A DNA stretch of 64,000 nucleotides from Halichoerus grypus (GCF_964656455.1 NC_135719.1:79331562-79395561), one strand, 5' to 3'. Counted from the first letter of the stretch, positions 23,013 to 35,930 are shown. The notes: generated by a model not told the origin, from the letters alone. Numbers and translations are program-made.

Positions 23013-23231
23013 AACAGTGAGTTGGAGAGTGTGGGTCTCATCCACACTGTGCACAAGAAGTGCATCTTCCAAGCCCTAGGTTCCCTTTCCTCTTTCCTAG
23101 GGCTCGGAACCCTTCCCTGCTGCACGCAGGCTGCGCTGGCATACCTGGCAGAGGAACAGCAGACAAAAGCCTCTGAGCCTGGGACTAACCATGGCCTCTG
23201 ATCTCAGCGGGAGCTCCAGCACGGAGACCTG
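23013..23231 (+). other. Presumed noncoding 5' exon of RNASE6-A
   Basis: Ends at a strong donor (GACCTG|GTAAGAGG, GT at 23232-23233). A further donor-like word, GTGAGT, and an acceptor 'tttcctag' lie inside, so an extra intron of about 85 bp is possible. The start is not determined. Confidence 0.45.
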
Positions 23232-23616
23232 GTAAGAGGAGAACCCCGGGGGCTGGGGAGAGTAGAGCCGTGAAGATGGCCAGAAGGTCCAGGTCACATA
23301 GATGGAGGAGAAATATTCCAGGAGGGAGGAGGGAAGAGACAAGTTTCTGGACCCATGAGTACAGGACAAAGAGAAGAATGGAATCTGCCAGTCAGAAGAA
23401 AAGTCATCTTACCTCACATTCCTCCTCCCTGGGCTTCAGGTCCTTCATAGAATTATGAGACTCAAGTCAGAAAGAAGATGGTTTTTAAAAAGTAATGGAC
23501 AAATGAAATGTTGAAAGGCACACTAAAGAGCTAAATGGTTGTGAATAATAATTTTGCTCTTTTGGCTTCTACTACTATCATTCTCTCATTTTCTTCCCTC
23601 TTCTTACACAGAAGAG

Positions 23617-24070
23617 ATGATGCTGGATCTTCTGAGACCCTTTCCTCTCTTCCTGTTGCTGCTGGGATCATGGGGGCCAGGACTTGCCCCTGGTGCTTGG
23701 GTTCAACTCACTAGGTTTCAAAAGTTTATAATTCAGCATATAAGTGTAGGTCCTGTACAATGCAACAATGCAATGCATGCTGTCAATAATCTTAATCGGA
23801 TCTGTAAGCCTCAAAACACCTTTCTGCATGACACCATCCAGATACCTGTCTGATACCTGTCTTTTGCCCAACATACCCTGCAAGAATAAACGGAATAACT
23901 GCCACCGGAGTGCAAATCCTATTGACATGACTTACTGCAATCTCACTGGAGGGACATATCCCAACTGCAGCTACAGTACTACTCTCCAGAACCAGCTCTA
24001 CACTGTTGCTTGTAACCCTCCTCAGCCGGGTGACCCTCCCTATCCTCTGGTTCCTGTATACTTAGACTAA
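23617..24070 (+). pseudogene. RNASE6: RNASE6 paralogue A, frameshifted pseudogene
   Basis: A ribonuclease of the RNase k6 type, but broken. The ATG at 23617 follows an intact acceptor (AG at 23610-23611). Codons read a signal peptide, the first catalytic His (IIQHIS) and the Lys motif CKPQNTF. Between about 23830 and 23853 this copy has 22 nt where copies B and C have 21, so the frame shifts and stops at 23853. The rest of the gene is readable in the next frame to a stop at 24068-24070. The C-terminal PVHLD motif reads PVYLD: the catalytic His codon has become Tyr. One codon is also missing near the mature N-terminus. Two independent lesions in coding sequence plus a SINE in the 5' region make loss of function very likely. 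The neighbours (EDDM3 upstream) fit the RNASE6 position. Confidence 0.93.
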
Positions 24071-24360
24071 GACTAAGGTTTCCATTACGTTCCCTCTCAC
24101 TTGGTGCAGGTTCTCTCATGATCTCTTCTGCCTTTTCTTTTTCTTTGTTGATTTCCATGGTTCCCATCGAAGAAGAAGGGGAGTGGGAGAATTAGAGTCC
24201 CAAGATGCCAGAGCAGAGTTGCGGACAAAAGTGATCAGATACTTTCCCGCTTTGGAGCTGTATTTTGAAAGAAGGCAAAGGAAGAGGGCAAAGAAAGACC
24301 CAGGTCCCCTATTTTTAATCTTGGAAATTCTGCCAAGCTTTATTGCATTGTGTTCACAGC

Positions 24361-24366
24361 AATAAA
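24361..24366 (+). terminator. Polyadenylation signal of RNASE6-A
   Basis: AATAAA in the context 'cacagcaataaaatca', conserved in all three units. Confidence 0.7.
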
Positions 24367-24995
24367 ATCATTTTCTGTTGCATTGTAATGACCTTGAGTG
24401 TGTGTGTTTGGAATGCCTTTCACATCATTGTCAGCCTGGGGTCCTCTTGATTGCATTTGCCAACATTCTCAGGAGAACTATTTGGGCCCTAGGTGACTTT
24501 TGAGGTTATTCAACAACCCAAGGCTTCTGCCACTTCCCCCACCCCTGTGTCTTTTGGACTTTGGAGCAAGAAAGTTCGTCATCCCTTTAAACTCTGCTCA
24601 TGGCTTTTACATATTTCCCTTGAAACCATGGTCTATATTTATTTGGAGGTGGCATGGATACCTCATGGAGTGTCCATAGTACTTTCATGAACAGGTTCTA
24701 ATCCTGACAACCGACACATCCTACATCTTTACTATTGGATCCCGTATTTCATCAGATAATGTTTTGAATATAAGTAGTAGTAGGGATAATAATCCACTGT
24801 TGCCTTAGTCAATTCTCCCATGATCTCTTGGAATGCATGAAGAGAAAGCAGAGATCAAGAAAAAAAAAAAAAAAAGCACTGGGGAACGAAAAACGTTCTT
24901 CCCTTACCTAAATACTGAAATATCACAGAAGTAATGGTGTTTTGGAACAGATATTGGATTTAGACACTGAAGGACAGGAGTTAAGTATGTGGCTG

Positions 24996-25206
24996 GGATG
25001 CACCTGGGTAGCTCAGTGGGTTAAGCTGTTAAGTCTCTGCCTTGGGCTCAGGTCATGATCTCCAGGCCCTTGATTCGAGGCCCTTCTAGCTCCCCGCTCA
25101 TAAGGGAGCTTGTTTCTCCGTCTCCCACTGTCCCTCCTCCACCCTTGTGCTCATTCTCTCTCTCTGTCTCTCTCAAATAAATAAAATCATAAAAAAAAAA
25201 AAAAAA
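24996..25206 (+). mobile_element. CAN-SINE downstream of RNASE6-A
   Basis: Head 'gatgcacctgggtagctcag' and tail 'caaataaataaaatcataaa'. The same insertion is in unit B (59668-59876), so it predates the gene duplication. Confidence 0.9.
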
Positions 25207-25330
25207 GAATTTGGCTGGGATTAAGAATTTAGGTTCTAGATGTAGGAGGGAAAATAATTTTCCCTTCATCATTCTAGGTTCTTGGATGAAACCCCCCTCC
25301 CAGATTAATAGGACAAATACTATTTTAATT

Positions 25331-25864
25331 ATGTACCTACATATGGTAGCCTCATAAAAAATGAGACTAAAGTCAGCTAGCCATCTGAGGCTTATGGATC
25401 TCTAGTCTGCTTTCAGAATTTCTCTTGGTCTACATTTTCTCAAAATAAGAAGCTTAATATAATTCTTATGCCAAAAAGGGATATTTTGGGTCAACATATT
25501 CTGCTACCCTTTATCAATCAATCAATGACTGGATCACTGTGAGATAGTAGAAAATATATATTGATTTCTCCCTCTGATTCTTGGCACAGAGCTCCTGAAA
25601 CCCTTGTATATTCCTAAGTGATAAGAGCACTGGGAACATCTTTGTTCTTGGCAGTCAACTGGGTGGCCCCTGGATGGGGGCGGATCACCAGGAAGATCCA
25701 GCCATGATTAAAAGCATGGCAATTTCAGCCTCACCCACATCCTCCACAGAGGGGAGAAGGGATGGAAATGGAGGTAATAATTTATCCTGCCTGTGTGATG
25801 TAGCCTCTATAAAAATCACAAAGTATGGGGTTCAGGGAACTTCCAGGTTGGCAAACACGTATGA
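25331..25864. other. No recognised feature
   Basis: Unclassified sequence with no coding features. Confidence 0.45.
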
Positions 25865-26420
25865 TGTGGGAAACAAAGGCGAAAGAAAAAATTAAATTTC
25901 CTTACCGCCTACAGCCCACTGACAGGTCCTTGAAACAGGCAGAGTGACCTTCCTCTAGGAACTCAGCTGCCTCAATGTTAATACATTACTAAGGCCAAAA
26001 GGCAATCTTAGCCTGATCCCCAAGATCCTGTAAAAATTCCTTTGGAAATTTCCTATATTTTTACCCAAGCCCCCCCGCCCCCACCGAAGATATATGATGG
26101 CAATCATCCCCTAAGCATATGGCCCACCAATATACATCTGAAGGGTCTCATGACTAAGGTTTTACTAGACAGTAATAAATAACCTTTTCCTAACAATAGC
26201 TAGTCCCCTCAGGGTCTTGGAAACATTGCTTCCAAATTCCTTAGAGACCTACCCTATCCCTAACCCCCTCCCAACTGGTAAGTATATAATGGGCCACTTC
26301 TCATGACCCCAGTGCAGCTCTTTCTGCCTAGGGATTCTGTCCTAGTGCTTTAATAAAATCAACTCTTTGTACCAAAGATGTCTCAAGAATTCTTTCTTAA
26401 CCAGAGGCTCCAAACCCCAA
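25865..26420 (+). repeat. ERV-type solo LTR, family 1 copy 3
   Basis: Starts 'tgtgggaaacaaaggcg' and ends 'ccaaaccccaacta'. Contains a C-rich tract and AATAAAATC near 26351. The right half plus about 180 bp of flank is repeated at 38931-39375. Confidence 0.75.
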
Positions 26421-26791
26421 CTAATTCCTACATCACAAGGATTCTAAGAAAAAAAAAAAAAGTTAAAGTGGATTCATGACCTTTAGGCCCTATTTCCAAA
26501 GACTGATCCTTCTCTATTTTTTCATAATGTAATTTCTCCCAGAACCTTCCAAAAAATCCCTACCCCATTTCCACCACCAAAATTATACTGACTCTATAAA
26601 TATTCTTACACATATTTCCAACCTACCACAAAACTCGATTCATATCCATACTCCTGGTAGTGAGTGGGTATGTGGGGATACAGAGAGAGAGAGCGCTTGC
26701 TACACTATCTTTGCTATTTGTTCTGTATTGAGAAATTTCTTATCCCATCTGCTTTTGTAAACTTTCCGCATTGTATAATTCTTAGATTTTT

Positions 26792-26955
26792 TAAAAAAGA
26801 TTTTGTTTATTTATTTGTCAGAGAGAGACAGAGCACAAGCAGGGGGAGCAGCAGGCAGAGGGAGAAGGATGCCGGACTCGATCCAAAGACCCTGAGATCA
26901 TGACCTTTTCTGAAGGCAGATGCTTAACCAATTTAGCAACCCTGGTGTCCCTCCT
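26792..26955 (-). mobile_element. CAN-SINE
   Basis: 'aaaaaagattttgtttattt', a 'cagagagagacagagcacaa' body, and a degraded head ending 'caaccctggtgtccc'. Confidence 0.88.
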
Positions 26956-26960
26956 AGGTT

Positions 26961-27077
26961 TTTGTTTTGTTTTGTTTTGTTTTGTTTTAAGTGGGGCTTG
27001 AACTCAAGATCTGAGATCAAGACCTGAGCTGAGTTCAAGAGTCAGTTGCTTAATTGACTATGCCACCCTGGCTCTCC
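26961..27077 (-). mobile_element. CAN-SINE, short subtype with (GTTTT)n tail
   Basis: A GTTTT pentanucleotide tail, then 'gtggggcttgaactcaagat' and the head 'tgccaccctggctctcc'. Confidence 0.75.
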
Positions 27078-27129
27078 TGCATTTTATAAATCTTAAATCC
27101 TTCTACTAAAATCTTGAAGAATCCTGGTT

Positions 27130-28290
27130 TTACCAGCTAGTAAAATGTCCTAGGGCAACCATTGGTACTGAACTCAAACTTGTCTGTGCCCCAATGTACA
27201 GTAAGCCAACGTGTGAGACACTGGTTTGAAAGCAAAGAAAGTTTTTTTATCATTAGAAGGGCAGCCCAACAAGAAGGCAGCAGATCATTCCTAAAGTTGC
27301 TTTGCCCTGTTGAGACTAGGAACAGCTGACATATATTTGGAGAAGGAGGTGAACACCTGAGCGGAGGGTAAGGGCCTTCTTGAAACCTTGATGGTGGTGG
27401 GGCACCTTGAAACAATCTGGAGGTATGCATTCTGCCAGACAATGACGTGGCACTGGGGACATGAGGCATCAGGTAATTTTATGGCAAAGGTTAGCATCTG
27501 TTTCCCGTCAGATTCTTATCATCAATGTGCAAACAAATACCCGAAACTGGCCCTTCTCCTTCATGCCTATGGGTCTCTTTCTTACCAAACTCCAACTTGT
27601 CCATGCATCCAATGTGCAGTAAGTCAAATTCTGAGACACTGGATTTAAAGCAAAGAAAGTTTTATAGTCAAGGAGAAAGCAGGGATCATTCCTAAAGCTG
27701 CCTTGCCTGATTGAGCTTAGGGACAACTTATATACATGAAAGGAAGATAAGGGGTTTCTTGAACTTTGTTAGGAGGTCCTTGAAACAATCTGGAGGTAAG
27801 CATTCTTGTGTAAAATGATGAGCTATGTGGGACCTGGGATCAGATATATCAAAACAGATGTTACTGTCTGGTTCTTGTTATGTTTTTACAATCAGTGGGT
27901 AAACTCAGAGTAGGAGTAAAAAGGCAAAGTTAATGATTGATTGTGCATGGGGTTTAGAGGTAAGTAAATCAGGGGCACCTGGGTGGCTCAGTCAGTTGAG
28001 CTGCAGACTCTTGCTTTCAGTTCAGGTATGATGTCATTGGTGGTGGGATGGAGCCCTAAACCAGCTACATGGTTGGTGGGGAGTCGGCCTGGGGATTCTC
28101 TCCCTATGCCCCTCCACCCAACCGTGCACTCTCTCTCTCATTCTCTCTCAAATAAATAAATAAATAAATAAATCTTTCAAAGAAAAAAGAGGTACGTAAA
28201 AACATAATTAAGTAGGGAACAAAACAACATAGACCTAAGTTAATAATAGTTTTGCATATGCTTTCAAAACACGTCCGGGAAGCATGTGTC
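27130..28290 (+). repeat. Two tandem copies of a dispersed LTR-like repeat
   Basis: The text 'ttgtctgtgccccaatgtac' ... 'gctttgccctgttgagacta' at 27180-27310 recurs at 27590-27720 as 'acttgtccatgcatccaatg' ... 'gccttgcctgattgagctta'. The second copy is orthologous to 55990-56740 and 60420-61170. A diverged copy is at 39647-39870. The family name is not recognised. Confidence 0.65.
27973..28190 (+). mobile_element. CAN-SINE shared by the RNASE6 units
   Basis: Head 'ggggcacctgggtggctcag' and tail 'caaataaataaataaataaa'. The same insertion is at 56395-56605 and 60842-61050. Confidence 0.9.
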
Positions 28291-29107
28291 CAGCCTTCAC
28301 ACACTGTTCCCTCTTTGGGATGACCTTAACATGCTCTTCACCTAACTTCTAATTAATCCTCACAATCAGCTCTTGTGTTGTGGCCTTATCTCTACCAGCT
28401 CCTCACAGTCCCCTGGCATGTCCTCCACCAAAGCCAAAAGAGCTATTTATAGTTATTAGCATACAATGTATTTATCTACTTATCTGTCAGATAAATAGTG
28501 GAAAAGCTGAGACAAAAATCCAGTTGAACTGGCTCCTAATCCAGGCCTTTTTCCACTTCATCACGAGGAGCATTTTGAAAGTAACTGCTTTTGGTTATTC
28601 CCAAAAGTCAGCTGTTGGGAGAAGCATTAGAAATTTGGAAATGCATGCTGGCAAAATGAGAGCTCGGTCTGGATAATCTGGCTCCCTTGTTGTGCTGGGG
28701 TCTAATGGCATCAAGAAACGATACAAGAGATTTACTTTCTCTCTTCCCAGACTTTTGAATCACTCTAGTAAGTCAGAATATTAGAAATGTTCTAGATCAT
28801 TTAAGACTCATTCACTCTTCCTGACGGAAACATCTTTCATGTTTTACTTGTAATAAAGACCTTAAACTGCAGATATCTGAGAAGGTTGTGCTACAGTTCT
28901 TGTGGGGGGATATTTTTTTTCCTCCTACCCTCTTTTAATTCTTCAGTTTATAAGCATGCACACACCTTAATATCCTCATACATTCTGGTCAAAGACTAAT
29001 GCCCACCAGATCCATGACCACGACACGGAAACCCTTGTCTCATTTACTCCAGAGGGAATGAACCCTCTCAATGCTCACACCCTTCCCTTCTCCCTTTGAC
29101 TATTTTA

Positions 29108-29526
29108 TTTATTTATTTATTTATTTATTTTTCTTTTTTTTATTATTAACATATAATGTATTATTTGTTTTGGGGATACAGGTCTGTGATTTATCAGTCT
29201 TACACAATACACAGCACTCCCCACAACACGTAACCACCCCAATATCTATCACCCCGCCACCCCATCCCTCCCACTCCCCTCCACTCCAGCAACCCTAAGT
29301 TTGTTTCCTGATTAAGAGTCTCTTATGGTTTGTCTCCCTCTCTGGTTTCATCTTGTTTATTTTTTCTCCTTTTCCCCTCTGATCCTCTGCCTTGTTTCTC
29401 AAATTCCACATATCAGTGAGATCATATGATAATTGTCTTTCTCTGATTACCTTATTTCACTTAGCATAATACCTTCTAGTTCCAGCCACATCATTGCAAT
29501 TTCATTTTTGATGGCTGCATAATATT

Positions 29527-29572
<46 letters not shown>

Positions 29573-31374
29573 CACAAGAAGATGTGATATACATATATAT
29601 ACATCTTCTTTATCCATTCATCTGTCAATGGACATCTGGGCTCTCTTCATAGTTTGGTTATTGTGAACATTGCTGCTATAAACATTGGGGTGCCGGTGTA
29701 CCTTCGGATTACTATATTTGTATATTTGGGGTAAATATCCAGTAGTGCAATTGCTGGGTCATAGGGTAGCTCTATTTTCAACTTTTTGAGGAACCTCCAT
29801 ACTGTTTTCCAAAATGGCTGCACCAGCTTACATTCCCACCAACAGTGTAGGAGGGTTCCCCTTTCTCCACATCCTCAGCAACATCCATCGTTTCCTGACT
29901 TGTTAATTTTAGCCATTCTGACTGGCATGAGGTAGTATCTCATTGTGGTTTTGTTTTGTATTTCCCTGATGCCGAGTGATGTTGAGCACTTTTTCATGTG
30001 TCTGTTGGCCATTTGGATGTCTTCTTTGCAGAAATGTCTCTTCATGTCTTCTGCCCATTTATTGACTGGATTATTTGTTCCTTGGGTGTTGAGTTTGATA
30101 AGTTCCTTATAGATCTTGGATACCAGCCCTTTATCTGTAATGTCATTTGCAAATATCTTCTCCCATTCCGTGGGATGCCCCTTAGTTTTGCTGACTGTTT
30201 CCTTTGCTGTGCAAAAGCTTTTTATCTTGATGAAGTCCCAAAAGTTCATTTTTTGTTTTTGTTCCCCTTGCCTTTAGAGACATGTCTTGAAAGAGGTCAT
30301 TGTGGCCAATGTTGAAGAGGTTACTGCCTATGTTCTCCTCTAGGATGTCTCACATTTAGGTCTTTCATCCATTTTGAGTTTATCTTTGTGTATGGTGTAA
30401 GAGAATGGTGCAGGTTCATTCTTCTGCATGTGGGTGTCCGGTTTTCCTAGCACCATTTATTGAAGAGACTGTCTTTTTTCCGTTGGACATTCCTTCCTGA
30501 TTTGTCAAAGATTAGTTTACCATAGAGTTGAGGGTCCATTTCTGGGGTCTCTGTTCTGTTCCACTGATCTATGGGTTGGTTTTTGTGCCAATACCATGCT
30601 GTCTTGATGATCACAGCTTTGTAATATAGCTTGAAGTCAGGCATTGTGATGCCCCAGCTTTGGTTTTCTTTTTCAACAATCCCCTGGTGATTCTGGTTTC
30701 AATTTCAGGATTCTTTGTTCCAGGTCTGTGAAAAATGTTGATGTTATTTTGATAGGGATTGCATTGAAAGTGTTGATTGCTCTGGGTAGCATAGACATTT
30801 TCACAATGTTTACTCTTCCAATCTATGAGCATGGAATGTTTTTCCATCTCTTTGTGTCTTCTTCCATTTCTTTCATAAGTGTTCTGTAGTTTCTAGAGTA
30901 TAGATCCTTTACCTCTTTGGCTAGGTTTATTCCTAGGTATCTTATGGTTTTTGGTGCTACTGTAAATGGAATTGATTCCTTAATTTCTCTTTCTTCAGTC
31001 ACATTGTTAGTGTATAGAAATGCAACTGATTTCTGTGCATTGGTTTTGTATCCTGTCACATTGCTGAATTGCTGTTTGAGTTCTAGTAATTTGGGGGTGG
31101 AGTCTTTTGGGTTTTCCACATAAAGTATCTTGTCATCTGTGAAGAGAGAGAGCTTGACTTCTTCTTTGCCAATTGGAATGCCTTTTATTTCTTTTTTGTT
31201 GTCTGATTGCTGAGGCTAGGACTTCTAGTACTATGTTGAACAAAAGTGGTGAGAATGAGCATCCCTGTTGTGTTCCTGACCTTAAAGGAAAAGCTCTCAA
31301 TTTTTCCCCAAGAGAATGATATTCACTGTGGGCTTTTTGTAGATGGATTTTTGTGATATTGAGGTATGTTCCCT
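29108..31374 (-). mobile_element. 5'-truncated L1 (copy B only)
   Basis: Reverse-strand L1: ATTT-rich tail and 3' UTR first, then decayed ORF2 text (3' end to RT region, for example 'gttttgtatcctgtcacatt' and 'ccacataaagtatcttgtca'). Perfect 18-bp target-site duplication ctccctttgactatttta at 29090-29107 and 31375-31392. The empty site is intact in copy A near 3940-3950. It cannot make protein. Confidence 0.95.
29530..29568 (+). repeat. (TG)n microsatellite
   Basis: Pure TG run within the L1 3' UTR. Confidence 0.95.
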
Positions 31375-31444
31375 CTCCCTTTGACTATTTTAAACAAATT
31401 GGGGAACAGAGATGTATGCAGACACTAGCTGCAAAGGAAAGGAA

Positions 31445-31446
<2 letters not shown>

Positions 31447-31482
<36 letters not shown>
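31447..31482 (+). repeat. (TG)n microsatellite
   Basis: Counterpart of 4008-4032, expanded. Confidence 0.95.
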
Positions 31483-31484
<2 letters not shown>

Positions 31485-31663
31485 GGACTAAACTGAAATC
31501 ATTTGAGTTACAGCAGATACAGAAAGAAATCTTTTTTAAAATTGATTTGGTATACATATACATTGGGAAATTCTCCCTACAATCAGGCTAGTTAACAAAT
31601 CTATCACCTCACATAGGGATCCCTTTGTGTGTGTGGTAAGAACACTTAAGATTTACCCTAACA

Positions 31664-31868
31664 GGGGCGCCTGGGTGGCTCAGTTGGTTAAGCGACTGCC
31701 TTCGGCTCAGGTCATGATCCTGGAGTCCCGGGATCGAGTCCCGCATCGGACTCCCTGCTCAGCAGGGAGTCTGCTTCTCCCTCTGATCCTCCCATCTCTC
31801 ATGCTCTCTCTCTCTGTCTCATTCTCTCTCTCAAATAAATAAATAAAATCTTTAAAAAAAAAAAAAAA
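31664..31868 (+). mobile_element. CAN-SINE (copy B only)
   Basis: Complete young-looking SINE with a perfect 15-bp target-site duplication agatttaccctaaca (31649-31663 and 31869-31883). Empty site in copy A near 4195-4215. Confidence 0.96.
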
Positions 31869-31965
31869 AGATTTACCCTAACAAATTTCAAGTTTATAGT
31901 ACTGTATTGCCACCTGTTAAGAAAAATTAACTGAGTAAATTGTTTTAAAATAACTTTCTTTTTTT

Positions 31966-32070
31966 AAAGTTTATTTATTTTTCGTAATCTGTACACCCAA
32001 GTGGGGCTCGAAACCACAACCCAAGATCAAGAGTCACACACTCCCTGACTGACCCAGCCAGGCAGCCCTT
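31966..32070 (-). mobile_element. CAN-SINE, counterpart of 4293-4397
   Basis: Same insertion as in copy A. Confidence 0.8.
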
Positions 32071-33519
32071 AACTGAGTAAAATTTTAAGATCTTATTGGC
32101 TTTATTCAATGATTCATGGATCAGGCAGCGTCCAATCTAGCAGAGAGAAAGGAGCTCCAAGGCAGGAGGAAACAGGAACAAGGATGTTATGCTAGGAAAA
32201 AGAGCAGGTCAGTTATTGCAAAGTTACCTTCCTTTAGGGAATGGCAGGGATCTATCAGGCAGATTAACTAGTGCTGAACAAGCAGGTCCTGATTTCTGGC
32301 AGAGCCAAAACTGTAGTTAAGTCTCAATTTGGTGATGTGGGGCTTAGCAGAAGCAACTCCTTTTTGAGTTTTAACATACTTACAGTCACTATGCTATACA
32401 TCAGATCTCCAGAATTTATTCAGTTGCAAAACTGACATTTGACCAACATTTCCCCGTTTCCTCTACTTCCCAAGCCCCTAGTAACCACCACTGTACTCTG
32501 CTTCTATGAGTCTGACTATTGCAGATTCCACATATAAGTGAGATCACACAGTATTTGTCTTTCTGTGTCTGGTTTATTTCACTCAACATAATGTCCACCA
32601 GGTCCACCCATGTTGTCAAAAGTCACAGGATTTCCTCTCAAGTCTGAATAACTAATACTAATTCCATTGTCTGTTTATACCATATCTTCTTTATCCATTC
32701 ACCATCACTAACCATCAGGGAAATGCAAATCAAAACTGCAATGAGATATCACCACACATCTGATATAGGATGGCTATCATTAAAAAAAAAAAAAAAAAAC
32801 AGATAAGAAGTGGTGTAAGTGTTAAAGTGCCTGACAATAAGCTTTTGATCGCCAAGGCATCCATTTCAAAGACATCCATCTCAAATACACACATTCCTAG
32901 CTGTACAGCTAGATAAGGAGCGATGGCATCCCACCCATGAAATTCCCCCTTTAGCCCTGGGTGACCCTACATAACTGACCATTTGTGTGACCCTGCTTTT
33001 CCTTTCCCATGCTTTCATTCCCACTCTTATGTTTTAAATTCGCCAATAAAAAGTGAAACCTCAAAATCCTGGGCATCCCACCCTTGACTCCAATAAAGGC
33101 AGAGCCCCGAGTGTGTGCGCTCTTTCTCTACACAAGACCTCGCTGTGGGGCTCTGGGTGTGCCATGTACCTTCCAGAATATATGAGGTTATTAGCCTCAT
33201 TTTTTTTCAAAGCTCCCTGAGGGTTGTTGCTGAGGTGTATCTTGCAATCATCATAAGAGCCACAAGGGTCAGCTCAGCCACAAGATTGGCTCTGGATGGG
33301 AAAATGTCTGTGGGGGCCGACCTCAAATAGTGCGGGCAGTGTACATGCCTGCAGGCATCCCTAGTTGATGGCATCACTATCTAATAGCTGAGACCAACAC
33401 AAGACAGTGAGGATATGCAGAGAAGAGAACCCTGGTACACTACCGGTGGGAATGTCAATTGGTGCAGCCATAATGGAAAACAGTATGGAGATTCCTCCAA
33501 AAATTAAACATAGAACTAC

Positions 33520-33732
33520 TAGGGGATCTGGGCGGCTCAGTCAGTTAAGATCTGACTTGACGTTAAGCGTGTGCCTTCGGCTCAGGTCATGATCCCGGGG
33601 TCCTGGGATCGAGCCCGGCGTCGGGCTCCCTGCTCAGTGGGAAGCCTGCTTCTCCCTCTCCCACTCCCCCTGCTTGTGTTCCCTCTCTCGCTGTGTCTCT
33701 ATCAAATAAATAAAAAATCTTAAAAAAAAAAA
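33520..33732 (+). mobile_element. CAN-SINE, counterpart of 5853-6059
   Basis: Same insertion as in copy A. It is followed, as in A, by a deleted SINE to about 33860. Confidence 0.88.
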
Positions 33733-34020
33733 CAAGCCTGACTTGATTTCAGGTCAGGTCATGATCTCTCTGCTCAGTGGAGTCTGCTCAGTATTCTCTC
33801 TCTCTCTCTCCCTCATCCCCTCCCCTCCCCCAAAATAAATAAATAAATCTTGTAAAAAAAATTGAACTACCATAGGAACCAGCAATCCCACATCCGGGTG
33901 TTTATACAAAGGAAATGAAATCAAGATCTCAAAGAGATACCCACACCCCTATGTTCATTGCGGCATTGTTCACAGTTGCAAGACAAGGAAACAACCAAAA
34001 AGACCATCAACAGAAAGAAA

Positions 34021-34137
34021 AATTTTTTTTTTAAGTTGTATTTATTTAAGTCGCCTCTACACCCAATGTGGGGCTCTAACTCACGACCCCGCGATCAAGA
34101 GTTGCATATTCTTCCGCTTGAGCCAGCCAGGTGCCCC
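34021..34137 (-). mobile_element. CAN-SINE, counterpart of 6358-6474
   Basis: Same insertion as in copy A. Confidence 0.8.
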
Positions 34138-34928
34138 CAAAAGTGAAGGAATTGCTAAATTTCAGTGGCAGGTTAGTGAAAATAGAGATGTTAGTTTTTT
34201 TCCCCTGTGAAAATTAATAAAAGGAAACCTGGGTTAGAACGGCTGTGGGGACCAGCAGGGGGCGCTCTCATGCCCCACCACTCACACCAACTACAGATCC
34301 AACCGGAAAAGACTACTTTGCAAGGCAAACTGCTTTACTAGCCCAGCAGGAAGATAGGCTTCCCCACCCTGCTCCTCAACAGTCCAGCCAACTGAGTTTG
34401 TCACAACCCAGCCAAAGCAAAGTTACTACACTTCGAACCCACAGTTTACTCCAATGCACTTTGTTTACAACAGCCTTCCAAACTTCCTCCTTTCCTCTAG
34501 AAAAAAGTGCTCCTCTCCTTTGTTCAAGGACTTGCCTATGGTTTAGCTGTAGTTTGCTTGTCCCTGATTACAGTTCTCTGCTATTCCTGAACAAGCCCAT
34601 TTTTACTGGTAAAATAACTGGTAGTTTTATTTTTTGAGGTTATCATGCCATACCAGTTCATGACTCTATAATATCCATCCATGGAGTCCTTGGAAGCCCA
34701 TGGATTCCAGGTTAAGACAACCTAAGACATTATCATCATCTGCAGGAGGAAATTTGTTACTGTTACGGTTTTGAGTAAGAGCTGTATCAAAACACTGAAA
34801 AACTGAATAATGGTTAACAAAAGGACATATCAAGGAATTAATAGAAAGGAGTTAGAGTCAAGGAAAATGTTTAAAGAAAGAATATAATTAACAAATAATT
34901 TTAAATTTATATTCAAGGGATAATATCT

Positions 34929-35106
34929 TTTTTTAATGTTTTATTTATTTATTCATGAGAATCAGAGAGAGAGAGAGGCAGAGGCAGAGGGAGAAGCAGG
35001 CTCCCCACCGAGCAGGGACCTGATGCGGGGCTCGATCCCAGGACCCTGGGATCATGACCTGAGCCGAAGGCACACGCTTAACCATCTGAGCCACTCAGGC
35101 GCCCCT
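34929..35106 (-). mobile_element. CAN-SINE (copy B only)
   Basis: Reverse-strand SINE flanked by a 12-bp direct repeat, gggataatatct (34917-34928 and 35107-35118). Empty site in copy A near 7253-7265. Confidence 0.95.
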
Positions 35107-35930
35107 GGGATAATATCTCTTTAGGAACTCAAATTAGAAGCCACAACCCAAGCAGCTTCTGTTACAGAAGCTGGTAGACAGAACTCGAGGAAGCAGACCA
35201 ACTAAAGAGCTCTCAGAAGCAGTGGTTAACAGACTTGCCTGGGCCGCTTTGGTAGTTGATTTCTGCAGATGTAAAGGGACATGTTCCTACCGGTCAGTTT
35301 CCGGTGCTTCCTAACTGGCTTTATTTCAGAGAAGCCTTAGAGCTTGTGGCTTAGCTCGTAGCTGAATGTATGGATGTATGGATGCTTTGGGTTCACAATA
35401 ATTTCTCTTCCACTTCAAAAGTAGAATATCACACTTATTTCAGAAACACTGGATTAACGGTTTAAAATTGGCAGTGACTGGGGTAGAACAACCTTATGAT
35501 GGTATTATCAACAATTTAGATCAACATTAACACTTTATTATTTAAAAAACTACTTTCACATGAATTACTTCCTATGATTCTCAAAATTCCTCACTGAAGT
35601 CCTATAATATACTGTAAAATAGGATGCCTTGGAAACCTGTGGCTCTCTCTCTGAGCTTGTCCCTCCACACATCAGCCCTCCTAGCTTCTCCCTGCTGCCT
35701 CTCTCTGCATTCACTGAGTCACTACCCGGTCTAGGTCTTCAGTGGATCACATGAACTTGTTAGGGAAGGCTATGGATATATGGTCATATGATGGCCATCT
35801 TAATTTTTCTCAGAGTCATCTTTCAAGTCCTCCAAACCCAGGTGCCCAGAATTCCTGTCTTTTTTACTCGCCTTCTTCACCCCCTAAATACGAGAGTAGT
35901 TGGATTTGCAGAATGCAATCTGAGACAACC

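Larger units (their letters stand above)
22600..25330 (+). repeat. RNASE6 duplication unit A
   Basis: Aligns with 57290-60010 and 61530-63990. The shared part spans the proximal promoter, the noncoding 5' exon, the intron, the coding exon, the 3' UTR and about 1 kb of downstream sequence. Units A and B share the downstream SINE (24996-25206 and 59668-59876), so that SINE is older than the duplication; unit C reaches the window end before it. Confidence 0.92.
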
